Assembly: GCA_003427395.1 (NCBI GenBank)
Contig: BFEA01000778.1
Coordinates: 331,839-392,564 of the forward strand
Source: Chara braunii
Lineage: Eukaryota; Streptophyta; Charophyceae; Charales; Characeae
Direction of reading: 5' to 3'
DNA length: 60,726 nucleotides
The position numbers and the translations under genes were made by a program. This document shows, piece after piece, positions 12,011 to 22,335 of this stretch. The notes beneath the pieces were generated by a model that saw nothing but the letters and a program-made list of their open reading frames with translations, was not told the DNA's origin and searched no databases. The number at the start of each line of letters is the position of its first letter. The first letter of the stretch is position 1.

Positions 12011-12720
12011 CCAGCGCAACAGTTCGACACAACCGGGCTGGCAAACAGAACACGGGAATGGGACGACGTATCCAAAAGCAAACAAACAGAACACGGGAGC
12101 GGCGTAGCTAAAAGTCACATCAAACAAAGCAGAAGGATCGAAACCCGGCATCCACAATTTCACATCAAACCCATTGCTTTCATAACACACACAGTCTCAG
12201 TCCACACTGTTGCTGAATGACCCACATTTCTCACACTGTTCATCTTTCGCTGAATAGGAAGCGGCGTCACGAACAAGGCACACCAATCAAGGCACATCAA
12301 TTGGAAGCCTACATCCATCATCAATTCGAGGCATTCAATTGGCAAGGCAGGCAACCGGCACCCGCAACGAGCGACTAACAGTACGCTCCACCGATCACTA
12401 AACACACACACGCACACATAAGAGAGAGAAAGAGAGAGAGAGGTTAAACCGGCGTCGACAAGCTCACATCAAACTCAATGCTCGCACGCATACACAATCT
12501 CAGGTGTCACTTTTGCTGAACAGCTGAATAACTGACATGTCCTACACTGTTCATCTCCCATGACCTCCCCCTCGACCTCGCCTATCCTTTCGCTCCAAAA
12601 CTGTACACTGCGTTCAGGGATGAACCGTACGTCAGGAGTTGTGGACTGCACAGGGTTACAGTGGAGGAGAAGCAAGACACGTATCGTGCACAGACGAAAC
12701 CACATGATCTCGCTAAAGTT
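12010..12720 (-). pseudogene. Duplicated CxxC-containing segment (possible zinc-binding exon)
   Basis: Two related stretches, around 12,230-12,110 and 12,560-12,440 on the minus strand, both give an EQCxxC...FS pattern followed by similar nucleotide sequence (attgtgtatg/actgtgtgtg...gagctt/gaaatt). The CxxC pair suggests a degenerate zinc-binding segment. Frames are broken by stops and shifts, and the segment follows the 13 kb exon in the same orientation. The function is unknown. Confidence 0.35.
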
Positions 12721-13464
12721 CGACCGATGGCGTCTCTAATGACCTTCACGTACTCCTCGACCTCCTCCTAATGCCGGGGTGTATCGACCTGCCCCGCCAG
12801 TTTCAGGTCAAACCTACCGTTCCTCCAACCATGCGTTAACATAATCGAGTCCCCGTCAACGATGAGCTCGTTCCTGGACACGTAAATACTTGCTTCCGGT
12901 AAAGTCTTACTTCTATTTCTTACCGAAACACAAAGAACCCTAGCGAAAGAGAAATGGCAGAGATCAACATGTACGCAGAAGTACGACACACTCCCCGTCA
13001 AGTTGTCCTGGAAAGGAAGGGGATATTCCTCTAGAAACTGGTTCTGTTTTGCGCAGTCCAGCAACTCCATCTTCATCGATGGTCCCCACAATCGCGGTGG
13101 ACACGACACGTTGTGCGCAGTCAACCACAAAGACCGGTCTCTGGTACGAAATGCCGCAGACAACACCGGCATGTGTTTCGTCACGAGGATGTGGTCGAGG
13201 AAGATGAATGTCCCCCATTCCTGGCTGGATGCTAGTCGATAATCAGATGCCCAAGGGCAGTCTTTCATTGTGTTCTCCCGGTCCAATTCGAACCATGCAT
13301 CGAAGGGCTTTTCAAGCCAGGGCATAACGCTCATCCAAGGGTCTGTGTCGAAGTCTTCTCTACGGGCCCCAAATATAGTTGTCTCCCGCCTTGAACCTCA
13401 CAGGTACCTTGCGCTAGCATTCAAAGGGAACAAGTAATCGAAGCGGTGAGCCATCGCAAACGTC
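12720..13464 (-). pseudogene. Upstream exon of the methyltransferase-like/Ulp1 unit
   Basis: A good acceptor (ctgtgtgtgtTAG|GACG, TAG at 13,465-13,467) begins an exon that stays open to 12,768 except for one TGA at 13,398. The product looks globular, with many aromatic residues and motifs such as EWGTFIFLDHILVTKH and MLTHGWRNGRFDLKL. I do not recognise the family. Same-strand coding continues after a frameshift at about 12,710. Its assignment to the same gene rests on orientation, the same kind of decay and adjacency. Confidence 0.4.
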
Positions 13465-13689
13465 CTACACACACAGACGATTGACGACCACAACAGGGAG
13501 CCATTGCTAAGGTCGAACGCGCTCACACACCAAGGAGCCATCGTAGTTACACACAACAACCTGGCATTGCAAATTCCCAAAACAGAAGGAGAAAACACAT
13601 AGAACGACAAATTCCATCGGCGGCTATCTATTGTCGTATTCCTCGCGACGAGGCCGATGACGGACAATCGAGGAGCTCAAACGGATGGC

Positions 13690-14710
13690 CAGAGGCCTTG
13701 ACTCTTGCCGGCGGACGAGTCTGTAGAGCTTGTCTCGACGCCGGTCGGCTTGCCACCGTCGAGTCATACTCGACACTGGCCAGCACGCCGTCGTCGAGTA
13801 GAACTCGACAGCGGCCAGCATGGGGCCATCGAGTCCAACAAATCGGCAGCGGCATGTCATATGGCCATTGTTGAGTCGAACTCGATAACGGACCGTGGTC
13901 ATCAAGTCGGACTCAACAACGGCCCCGGGCATTTGTCGAGTTCGACTCGACGTCGGTCGTACGACTTGGCGCTGGTCCACCATCGAGTTCGACTCGACGG
14001 CCTGGGTTCATCGTCGTGTCGGACTCGACAATGCCGAGACGAAATCAACGACACCCTGGGGTCATCGTTGAGTCCGACTCGACAGTGGCCGGAGGCTTTG
14101 GCGCTTCCCTGCCATCGTGTTCGACTCGACGACTGATGGCGACGGCCTGGCCATTGTCGAATCCTACTCGACGGTGACCCCAAGCCGTCATGTATTCAAT
14201 CTCTACAATAACTCATGTCCTTTGTCCTTCCCGACTAGATAATGACCACAGGCCGTTGTCGAGTCCGTCTCGACGACGTCACCGGGCCATTATCAAGTGC
14301 GATTCGACAATGACCAAAGGCCGTTGTCGAGTCCGGCACGACGACGACCCCGGGCCATTGTCGGGTTCGCTTCGACATTTACCACAGGCCATTGTCGAGT
14401 TCGACTCGACAATGGCCTGTGGTCATTGTCGAGTCCGACTCGACGACGACCCCGGTCCATTGTCGAGTTCGCTTCAACAATGACCCCGGGCCATTGTCGA
14501 GTTCGACTCGACGATGACCACAGGATATCGAGTCCGACTCGACGGTGACCCCGGGCCATTGTCGAGTTCGACTCGACGATGAACACAGGCCATTGTCGAG
14601 TCCGACTCGGCGATGACCCCAGCCCATTGTCGAGTCCGACTCGATGATGACCCCGGGCCATTGTCGAGTTCGACTCAACAATGCCCCCGTCGAGTTCGAC
14701 TTGACGGCGG
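13690..14710. repeat. CGA-rich palindromic minisatellite array 2 (34-bp unit)
   Basis: From about 14,237 to 14,705 roughly 13 direct copies of a 34-bp unit occur (atgaccccgggccattgtc then gagttcgactcgacg). The segment 13,690-14,190 holds earlier, irregularly spaced copies of the same gtcgag(tt/tc)cgactcgac core. Each core is an inverted repeat with 6-7 bp arms. It shares the TCGACTCGA heart with arrays 1 and 3 but has a different unit length. Confidence 0.9.
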
Positions 14711-15660
14711 CCTCTGCATGGGCTAAGATGCCACGTGGCAGCACGTGGTTGCTTCAGGGCGGTTTACCGTTCTCCCAGGCCTCCGCTGCTGCCTTCGATG
14801 CGGATGCTCGTCACTTCGCTTCGATGCTGCACGAACCTCCGATGTGCAAGCGAGATCTCCGTTGCCTTCTGCGCGAGCCTCCGATGTGCGAGTCAGCGCT
14901 CCACCGGCTTCGGACACTTCGCGAACCTCCGCAACGCTCCGTTGCTCTCGATGAACTTGCAGAAATGGGAGATGGTGGGCCCACACCACTGTTTATACTT
15001 TCTGTGGAAGGCCTGCGGGGGAATGCGGCCTGTGGGGTGTGAGTTCGGGACCCAGTGCCGCGGGGGGATCAGTGCCGCGGGACCGACGTTTTGAATCCCG
15101 GAAAAATCTCGGTCGTCGATTCGTCAGCTGAGGGCCAGGATCGGGTGCGGGGAAAACAGGTGTCGCGGTGAGAATCGTTGCCCAGCGGGCGACAATTCGA
15201 ATCCTGGGAAAGTCAGGGCCGTCGATCCGTCGGCTGAGGGCCAGGATCGGGTGAGGGGAGAAGTGGTGCCGAGGTGGAAGTTGATGCCAAGGGGGGCGAC
15301 GATTCGGCTGCCGGTGCCGTCCGAGACTGTTAAAACGGGCTCTGCATGAGGATCCAAGGGTCTTTTCCCGTGCGTCGCTCCCAGACAAAAGGCCGATGCA
15401 GTGTCACCTTCTCGTCGACGTGAAAGACAGCTGCGTTGCTCCGCCACGGCAGCTGCATTGCTGCTCCAATTCGTGCCTTCTTCGACCCAGGTGAGTTCGG
15501 AATCCTCGCCGCCCCCGCTCCCCCGCCAAACCCGTCTCCCCCCAATTCAAAGGCGCCGCTCCTTCCCCCCCCCCCCCCCCCCCCCCGCCACAACCCCCCA
15601 ATCGCGCCCATCCACTACTGCTATTCGTCATTCGCGTTTTTTCAGGACGTCAACATAATT
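14711..15660. other. GC-rich spacer, no supported gene
   Basis: The stretch is GC-rich and contains two related segments: the phrase ggccaggatcgggtg(c/a)gggg...tcgtcggctgagg near 15,130 and again near 15,240. A homopolymeric C run lies at about 15,569-15,589. Several frames are open on both strands, as expected at this base composition. I see no domain or splice structure that would support a gene. Confidence 0.5.
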
Positions 15661-15674
15661 TCGCCCACAGTTTC

Positions 15675-16082
15675 ACAGAGCCGTCCATCATCGAGTCCGA
15701 CACGACGACCGTCGTGTTCGACACGATGACCGTCGTGTTCGACATGATGACGGTTGCGCGCGGGCGTGTACGCCACGTGCTGAGCATGACCCCACCGTCG
15801 TGTTCAATCCGATGATGGTCGTTGTCATCGAGTCGAACACGACCGCGGTGGAACCCCCCGACCTCACCGTCGTGTTCAATTCGATGACGGTCGTTGTCAT
15901 CGTGTCGAGCATGACTACAGTGGCACCCCGCAACCCCACCATCGTGTTCAACCCGATGACGGTCGCTGTCATCGTGTCGAACACGACCGCGGTGGCACCC
16001 CCTGACCTCACCGTCGTGTTCTACCCGATGACGATCGTTGTCATCGTGTCGTACATGACAGAGGTGGCTGCCCACAACCCAA
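15675..16082. repeat. 72-bp tandem repeat, palindromic minisatellite array 3a
   Basis: About four units of exactly 72 bp (24 codons) occur, each containing tcgtgtcgaacacga, an inverted repeat TCGTGT/ACACGA around CGA. They also contain gatgacggtcg and a caccccc-gacctcaccg segment. Because the unit is a multiple of three, a plus-strand frame repeats a 24-residue motif (FNPMTVAVIVSNTTAVAP...). I treat this as a repeat artefact unless transcription is shown. Confidence 0.85.
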
Positions 16083-16179
16083 GAAGTTGTATCAATAAGT
16101 TATAGAGAATAAGTTACATATAAAATCAGTTATATTTATTTGTAGAGTTAGATTGATGTATATTTGTTCAATGCGGTGA

Positions 16180-16780
16180 CGATCGAGTGCGGGCATGTAC
16201 AGCACGTTCTAAACATGACCCCACCGTCGTGTTCAACCCGCTGACGGTCGCTGTCCTAGTGTCGAACACGACCGCAGAGGCACCCCTCGACCCCGCCATC
16301 ATGCTCAACCTGTGACGGTCGCTGTCCTCGTGTCGAAAGCGACAGCATGTCGTCTTCAATACGATGACGCTCGAGCGCGGGTATGTATACCACGTGTCGA
16401 ACACGACCGCATCGTCGTGTTCAACACGATGATGGTTGCTGTTATCGTGTCGAACACGACAGAGGTGGCACACCCCGACCCCGCAGTCGTGTTCGATGTG
16501 ATGACGGTCACTCTCGTAGCCGCCGTGCCGGTGGTAATGTTCAACATGCGACGGTCGAACGCGGACATTATCGCCACCAAAGCACCGTCGCGTTCAACAA
16601 GCAGACGGTCGCTCATCGTCATCTTCTACACGACGGCGGTGGACATGACCGCGCTGTCGTGAGAATACGGTGACTGTGGATCTCGCCGTGTGCGTCTGTC
16701 ATGTTGTGCAATGCGATGATGCGCCGTCGTGTTGGGCACGACCGCGGCGGGAGATCATCGCGTTCAACACGACAGCCAGT
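16180..16780. repeat. Degenerate continuation of the 72-bp array (3b)
   Basis: The same tcgtgttcaacacgatgacggtcg and gtcgaacacgacc(g)c phrases resume after an AT-rich 100-bp interruption (16,083-16,180) and decay toward 16,780. The interruption has no inverted ends that I can see, so it could be an insertion or an unexpanded original sequence. Confidence 0.75.
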
Positions 16781-16841
16781 CGCCGTGTCTCTCGTGCATC
16801 GCTTCTGTTGAAGACTGTACTTTTTCCCGCATTCACGGGCC

Positions 16842-18368
16842 TTACATCAGGAGTGTATGGCTAGCAGTGGCGGCGCTGAACCACATGTGTTGCACTCTAC
16901 ATATACCGCAGGCCGTAGTTTCTTCCACGGTTAGTCCTGTTAAATCCACCATTTCCCGCATTAGATCGGGCACATTGTCGACGGGAGCTTCAGCTTCTTG
17001 TTTTATCAGAGCGATGGTCGCTCCTGTTGTAAGCAGCGACCTCGGAGGGGAAACAGAAACTTCCAGGTATTGTTTCACCTGTTAATAGCGCGCTCGGAGG
17101 GAAAGTGTTCCCTCGTATAAAGTGTGAGGGGGTTCCAAATCGTTTACCTGGTCAGATATTTGCAAGATAGGTTCCCCGAGAAAGGTCGACGGACTGACCT
17201 GGGCTTCTATAGGCGAGAGCGTGTTATCTTTCTGACTCAAAGGAAACGTTCATGTGGTTCTGGGAACCATCCGAAATTCCTCTTGAGTTTCGTGCTCGAA
17301 AAGTTCGACTAAGTGTTTCCACTCACTCTCACTAGGAATCTCTTCTTCGCACTCTTGTTCTTCGAATCCGCTACTATTATCTGGAGATGGAAATTCCTCG
17401 TGATCGGGACCTTGAATCATCCCTATCCGAGCAGAATTAGGATTCCTTTTTACTGTTCGGGTTATAATCTGCAACGGAACTGTCTGAGGCTTTCCTCCTG
17501 TTTGCGTAAGCACCAATTGTTTGGAATCGAAATGCATGCGGGCACCTACCGCCATTGCCCAAGGCAGTCCCAACAAAACTGAACATGAGTGCACATCTAT
17601 GACAAAGGCGTTAACGAGGACGTGCACTCGTCCAACTTTCACAGCCACATTCTCAATGACTCCTACGATATTCATTGCTTCCTCGTCAGCAGAGACGTAT
17701 TTGTCTTTGCCAGATTGAGGGAGAATTGAGTTGAGTCGTCTCATTCTTTTCACCGTAGCTAATGATATAGCGACCGCGGAGAACCCAGTATTGATGAGGG
17801 CGTTAAGAGATTTGCCCCATACTTCACAATCATATTCAGCACCTTTCCACAACAATGGTCGAGCTCGCACGAAATGATCTTTCTCAGCTAAAGAGATCGA
17901 AGCTACTCGCGCGGCTTCGGGTTCATCAACCTCGGGTTCAGGCAGTGCAACCCCCTCTGCTTCTTCCTCCTTCTTCTTTTTCAACATTCGTTGTATGCGC
18001 TGATATGTAAATCGTTTCTGATTCTTCTGGCATTGTTGCAGCAGCTTGTCATTTGCAGGTTCGGATATGGTGAGAAAATGTCCCACCGGGACCGGAACGG
18101 GAATGTCCAGTTGCTTAAGCGTTCGCAGCACATCCATTTCTCTTGTCCGAAACTGTGGTCCGGGGTTAGATTCGCGCTCTACCCATTCAAGATCGTCATG
18201 AGTCGGTCGGATTGCTCCGACCATGCCGGCGAGATGAAGGTATTCGGTCGGGTCAACCACATCAGCGGCCTCGGAAGAAGAAGTCCTTGAGGTCGATGCA
18301 ACTGCAATTGAGGGGGAAAGTCGCTCAGGAGCGTAAGCGATGATCTCCTCATTTCGGGCCGTATCCAT
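16842..18368 (-). pseudogene. Ty3/gypsy protease region with a mutated active site
   Basis: The minus-strand frame holds a retropepsin-like domain. The active-site loop reads ALINTGFSAVAIS (Asn codon at 17,790-17,792) where the family has D-T/S-G, and a VLLGLPWA block follows about 70 residues later. The enzyme would cleave the gag-pol polyprotein, but Asn for Asp should abolish activity. A Lys/Glu-rich spacer (KKKKEEEAEG) precedes the domain. The same frame runs on past single stops at 17,250 and about 17,084 to 16,842, where it ends next to the palindromic array. RT, RNase H and integrase are missing. Confidence 0.75.
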
Positions 18369-18397
18369 TAGTGCAGCTACTCATCCTTGATTAAGAG

Positions 18398-19450
18398 CTA
18401 CGGGGGTTGCGGCAAGTGGGTGTTGATTTCGTTTGGCTGCGAACAGTCCCAGGCGAAATGCCCAGGCTGTTTGCAATTGTAACACTCAATCTTCCCTGCC
18501 AAGTTAGCTGGATGAGGGAACTGTGGTGCATGTCTAGGTGCAGGCGGGGCGGGCAAAAGCGTGAACGATGCAGGGGCAGGTAGAGCAGGAGTCGGGTTGG
18601 GCTTGATCAGCCTGCTCATAGTAATCTGTTCCATTCGATCCATGTGAGCCGCCTGCATTTGGACCAGATTACTCATCCATTCAGATTGTTTGGTAGTAGT
18701 TGTATGAATCATCTGTGCCAAGTGCATACTGGTTACGGACATAGAGGCAGGATCTCGGGTGCTTCTGGGGCTAACAGTTGCTACCGGTTGGTTCATAGAG
18801 AGAGTCGTAGGAGGGGGAGAAGGAGCTGACGGGATATCAGAGGCAGCCCCTTCGGGAAGGTTATGATCAGGCCGGGGATAGAATCGTTCTACCGCTCGCA
18901 ACCACGATCTTCGTTTCGCCGCTACATCCTAAATCGTGTCTGTAATGTCCTCGTCTCCCTCACTGATATACTTCTTTGTATCCGTCAGGTCTAACTCAAG
19001 CGCTTTGGCAATGATAGCGGGTAACTGGTTCGTTTTAGGGGGAACCTTTTTCTGCAGCTTAGCTTTTAGCATCGGATTTCGTAGATGATCGATGAACAAA
19101 TCTTGGGCGGAATTTTCATCTCGCCCTGATTTGTCCAACGTGGTTTGGAATCGATCCACGAAGTCAGACAACAATTCCACTGGTTCTTGCGGTCGAGTTT
19201 TGAGTACATACCAAGCAGCGTCTTCGCTGACCGTATCGAATCTGGCCAAAAACACTTGCTTGAAGGTATTCCAATCTACCCATCTATGTTTCCTAAACCA
19301 ATCATGCGCCGTGTTGCGAAGGAGCAAGGTGATTACGAGGGGGAGATCTTCCGCGCTATAACCTTGAGCTTGGACAGCTTCCAACCAAGCTTCGGGGTGG
19401 GTGTGATTGGGAAAGAAACGAAAAGCAGCGGGAATACTGACAATCACCCT
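18398..19450 (-). pseudogene. Ty3/gypsy gag (capsid and CCHC zinc knuckle)
   Basis: The upstream part is a typical retrotransposon gag core, with phrases such as HPEAWLEAVQAQGY, DWFRKHRWVDWNTFKQVF and LLSDFVDRFQTTLDKSG. This protein forms the virus-like particle. Near its C-terminus it has a CCHC knuckle CYNCKQPGHFAWDC (about 18,443-18,484) for RNA packaging. A lone TAG at 18,929 splits the frame. The N-terminus (MADDNATPSG, about 19,470) is separated from the core by a one-base shift. A terminal TAG at 18,398 and a change of frame separate gag from protease. Confidence 0.85.
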
Positions 19451-19839
19451 GAGGGTGTTGCGTTGTCGTCAGCCATTCGCACTAGCATAGCTAGTCTAGC
19501 CTCGTCAGATCTTGATCTGGTCACCGGGCCATCTCGGCGAGCAGGTTGAGGACTTCTTCTACCTCTCGCCAGTTCGGCTTAGTATCATCAGAACCGATAC
19601 AAGTCGGATCCGATACCAACCTCGCGCCCTGTGATGTCTTCCGTTCGGAGTGCTAAGGGTGCGGAAAGAAGGCCTCGGAGAACAGCAAGATGGGGTGTGC
19701 CAAGGATTTTTGGAAAATTGAGTGTGGGGACACAGACGGAAATGAAATCCCCCGTGTTGGTCTGATGAAGTAAGTCGGTTGCTTTCGCGTGTCACGGAAT
19801 ACGCGCGGGGGCACGGCGTGAAAAGAGAAAAATCCCAAT

Positions 19840-20388
19840 TCAATCCAAAAAGTATTGTCGAACTTCCCACCATGCTACGGCTCTTCGTTTAGAGCGAAAG
19901 GGCTTTGGTACACTCCGCGTGTCCCGTTTCCGTATCAAGTCCCGACGTCGCTCATTGGTCAGTTCAAAGTCCGACGTGGAGGGTCTCAGCCGCGTGGCTC
20001 TTTCCCTGTGCTCGTCTTCACTCCATATTCGGTAGTGGAAGCCCTTTGATTCGTATCGGTCGAAACGTTGGCACTCAGTGCACAAGGTTCGAGGCCAATG
20101 GGGTGCCACTTTCATCCATGGAATGACGATCAGCTCGTTAAATGGCAACAATACTGAGTAAGGCGGGAAAAGCGTATCGACAATAACAAAGCCCGCGTCC
20201 ACGAATCCAGAACAACGATTTTTGGGAGGGAAGTAATATCGTCCGCTGATCCGTGTGACAAATTCTCGTACGTCCCACTCGCGAACACGTGTCCTTTCCT
20301 CGTTGTAAGGGAAGGGGCGCGTTAGCGTGGGAGACACGGGAGGCTGGTGCCCAATCGAGGTGCGACCTTCAGTCCATATATCAATCAA
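19840..20388 (-). CDS. Unrecognised ORF upstream of gag
   Basis: An open minus-strand frame of about 182 codons has balanced composition and aromatic-rich segments (YYFPPKNRCSGFVDAG, LPFNELIVIPWMKVAPHWP) followed by an Arg-rich C-terminal third (NERRRDLIRKRDTRS). No family is recognised. The reported frame begins at a TTG, and the true start may lie further upstream or be spliced. It sits between the gag remnant and the LTR, so it may be an extra ORF of that retroelement or a host fragment picked up by it. The interval 19,560-19,840 between this ORF and gag shows no clear coding sequence. Confidence 0.4.
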   Translation of the reverse strand: MIDIWTEGRTSIGHQPPVSPTLTRPFPYNEERTRVREWDVREFVTRISGRYYFPPKNRCSGFVDAGFVIVDTLFPPYSVLLPFNELIVIPWMKVAPHWPRTLCTECQRFDRYESKGFHYRIWSEDEHRERATRLRPSTSDFELTNERRRDLIRKRDTRSVPKPFRSKRRAVAWWEVRQYFLD

Positions 20389-20449
20389 TCGAAATAAGTT
20401 TGCAAAAACCCCGAGATGTCATCAAAAAGCACAATCGTAAAAACCAACT

Positions 20450-22335
20450 AATATTTTTCTTTCTTTCGACGCGAGAGAAGCATGTTACAGAACTTGTACA
20501 ACCACGCAGGAATCGGGTTAAAGTTTCGAGGGAACAACCCGCGACTCAGGTTCAACAGCCAGATCGTCGTAAACCCGAGGCGCCTTGCTCTTTCGAGGCT
20601 GCCTCCCAGACAGGCTGCAGATGTCGTGCAGTGTAAGGCAGATGGAATGCGCAGTGCATTCAGAATGACAGATCTAAACACTCTTGCATTCTCGAACAAT
20701 ATCTCGTCGAACTCTGGGTTTAATCAACGCAAAAATTCACATACAAGCATTTCTATGCATACATCCACTGTGGAAGGTGCGAAAAATGACAATGGTGCAC
20801 AAATCAGAAATAAATCGAGGGATTGTACGCACGCATCCACCGTTCGCAAGACAAGATGATTGAGTTCCTTTGCATTCGGGGATTACCCAGGAAACTAATG
20901 GAAGAGTCCCGGAAGAAGTTCTTCCGCATAGGAAATTACAAGGGTTTTCTGTTCACAGGAGAGACAGACTCACAACACATCATCATTCAGATCAGAGAGA
21001 GAGAGAGGGGAGAGATGGACGAGAAATGTCGAGACAGGAGACACTGGGATCCGAGAAGAGGACGTCCGGCTTCGTAGCTGGGAACTCACACCAAAGGAAA
21101 ATGATCCGCAACAGTGAAGGCGCATTCGCCGTGAAATTCCAATATGGCCCCAGGTCAATCATCCACTCAACTCCAATTACCGATCCTCATACCCGCACCG
21201 ACGATCCCGGCCGTCGCATGCTAACTTCCGCCGCTGTGATCCTGATGACGCAAGCTCGACTCGGCTCGCCCGGATCCCAAAGTCCATCGTGGCGATCAAG
21301 CGCGCAACCGGGCAGCCTACAGTCAGCCCGTCGAAACTTTTCGACTCGCACCAAACGCATCACCTAGCCACTGCTTCCCGGAAGTTGGGTTGCATGTAAA
21401 AAAGGTAAGAGAGATTTGCGGGCGCGCTTGCGGAATTTATAGTTGCGAGAAAGAAGACAGACAGGGGAGAAGACAGAGGGGAAATCGAGCTGTAAGAGGA
21501 GAAGATTCAGCGAGGGGTGCTCAAGGGAAGCCATGTTGATCCTTCGAAAACCCAATGTTCGGCCAATCAGATTCGTCGCGCAATAGGAAGATCCTCTTTC
21601 TCAACGCGTCTGATTGGTGAGCGGGGGTAATCGAAGGATCAATCGGGCTTCACGAGCCAAGGTTGAAGAGCGAGAAGGAAAGAGGCGCGAGAAGCAGCAC
21701 GAGGCCGGTCCAAGATTCAGATGATCAAGAAAGGAAAACAGGCGCGCAAAGAGCAGAAAGATGGAAAACAATTGCGATAGGAGAAGAAGAGGAGGGGGAA
21801 GGGAGAGAGAGGAGAGCACGGGGGAACAACGACGCGGGAAATAAGGAGGAGGAAGCTCGCATGCGCAGCGCCGACAACAAGAGAAAAAGGCACCAAAACA
21901 GTTACAGCTTGCCTACGTCCTAAACTAATTCAAAAATTAAAATCACCATATCCGCGTGCGAAGGTCGACGAGGGAAAAGAAAGTCCTATGCCTCTCCGTA
22001 TTCTCACAAAACTCCTAGAGTTTTCTCCGACGTGACCGAGAGCATTCATGCACAAAAAAAAGGACACGTCGGGTTCCGCTTATTCCGGAATTCCTAACTG
22101 TCGAGCCTAATTCCTAGTGCGATCGCTAAGACACACGCAATTTCCCATGCATTTTCCGAATTACAAAAAGCAGAATTCCAAGAATCAATAGAACCTCCGA
22201 AAAAATGGGGGCCTGAACAAGGCACCTGAAATCAAGAAAAGCGACGGGGGCTTTGTTGGGGCATTATGATACAAAAGAGGGACTTAAGTCAAGGGGTACT
22301 AAGGATAGGACGGGGTCGGGAAGTGGTTCGTCACA
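20450..22335 (-). mobile_element. Probable 5' LTR of the gag-protease element (LTR family R, copy 1)
   Basis: A minus-oriented block begins with TGTGACGAACCACTTCC at 22,335, the usual TG start of an LTR. It is homologous along much of its length to 40-41.6 kb. Shared phrases include cacctagcca at 21,361, gcaccaaaacagttac at 21,890, and cctagtgcg(a/c)tc(g/a)c(t)aag at 22,112. Its position directly upstream of the ORF and gag fits a 5' LTR and leader. The lower boundary is uncertain. No primer-binding site was identified with confidence. Confidence 0.6.

Larger units (their letters stand above)
3732..13464 (-). mobile_element. Putative mobile element: methyltransferase-like region plus Ulp1 protease
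   Basis: Coding-like sequence runs on the minus strand from about 13,464 down to 3,732, largely in register over long stretches. It has at least two well-formed introns near its 3' end. In order it holds a conserved-looking N-terminal region (13,464-12,770), a CxxC segment, a CGA-repeat array, a basic Pro/Gly/Ser region (11,040-10,650), an uncharacterised globular region, a region resembling a permuted DNA methyltransferase (about 7,900-7,100), an acidic then Ser/Gly-rich linker, and a C-terminal Ulp1 peptidase. Ulp1 domains are common passengers of plant and algal DNA transposons, which together with the many stops suggests a decayed autonomous element. No transposase, TIR or target duplication was found, so a decayed host gene remains possible. 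Confidence 0.5.

Noticed and set aside
11286-12081. Several overlapping open frames on both strands
   Set aside because: They arise from the stop-poor CGA palindromic repeat. All encode the same monotonous Asp/Ser/Arg/Ile patterns.
11220-14710. CRISPR array
   Set aside because: Units are contiguous palindromic minisatellites without unique spacers, and the genome is eukaryotic.
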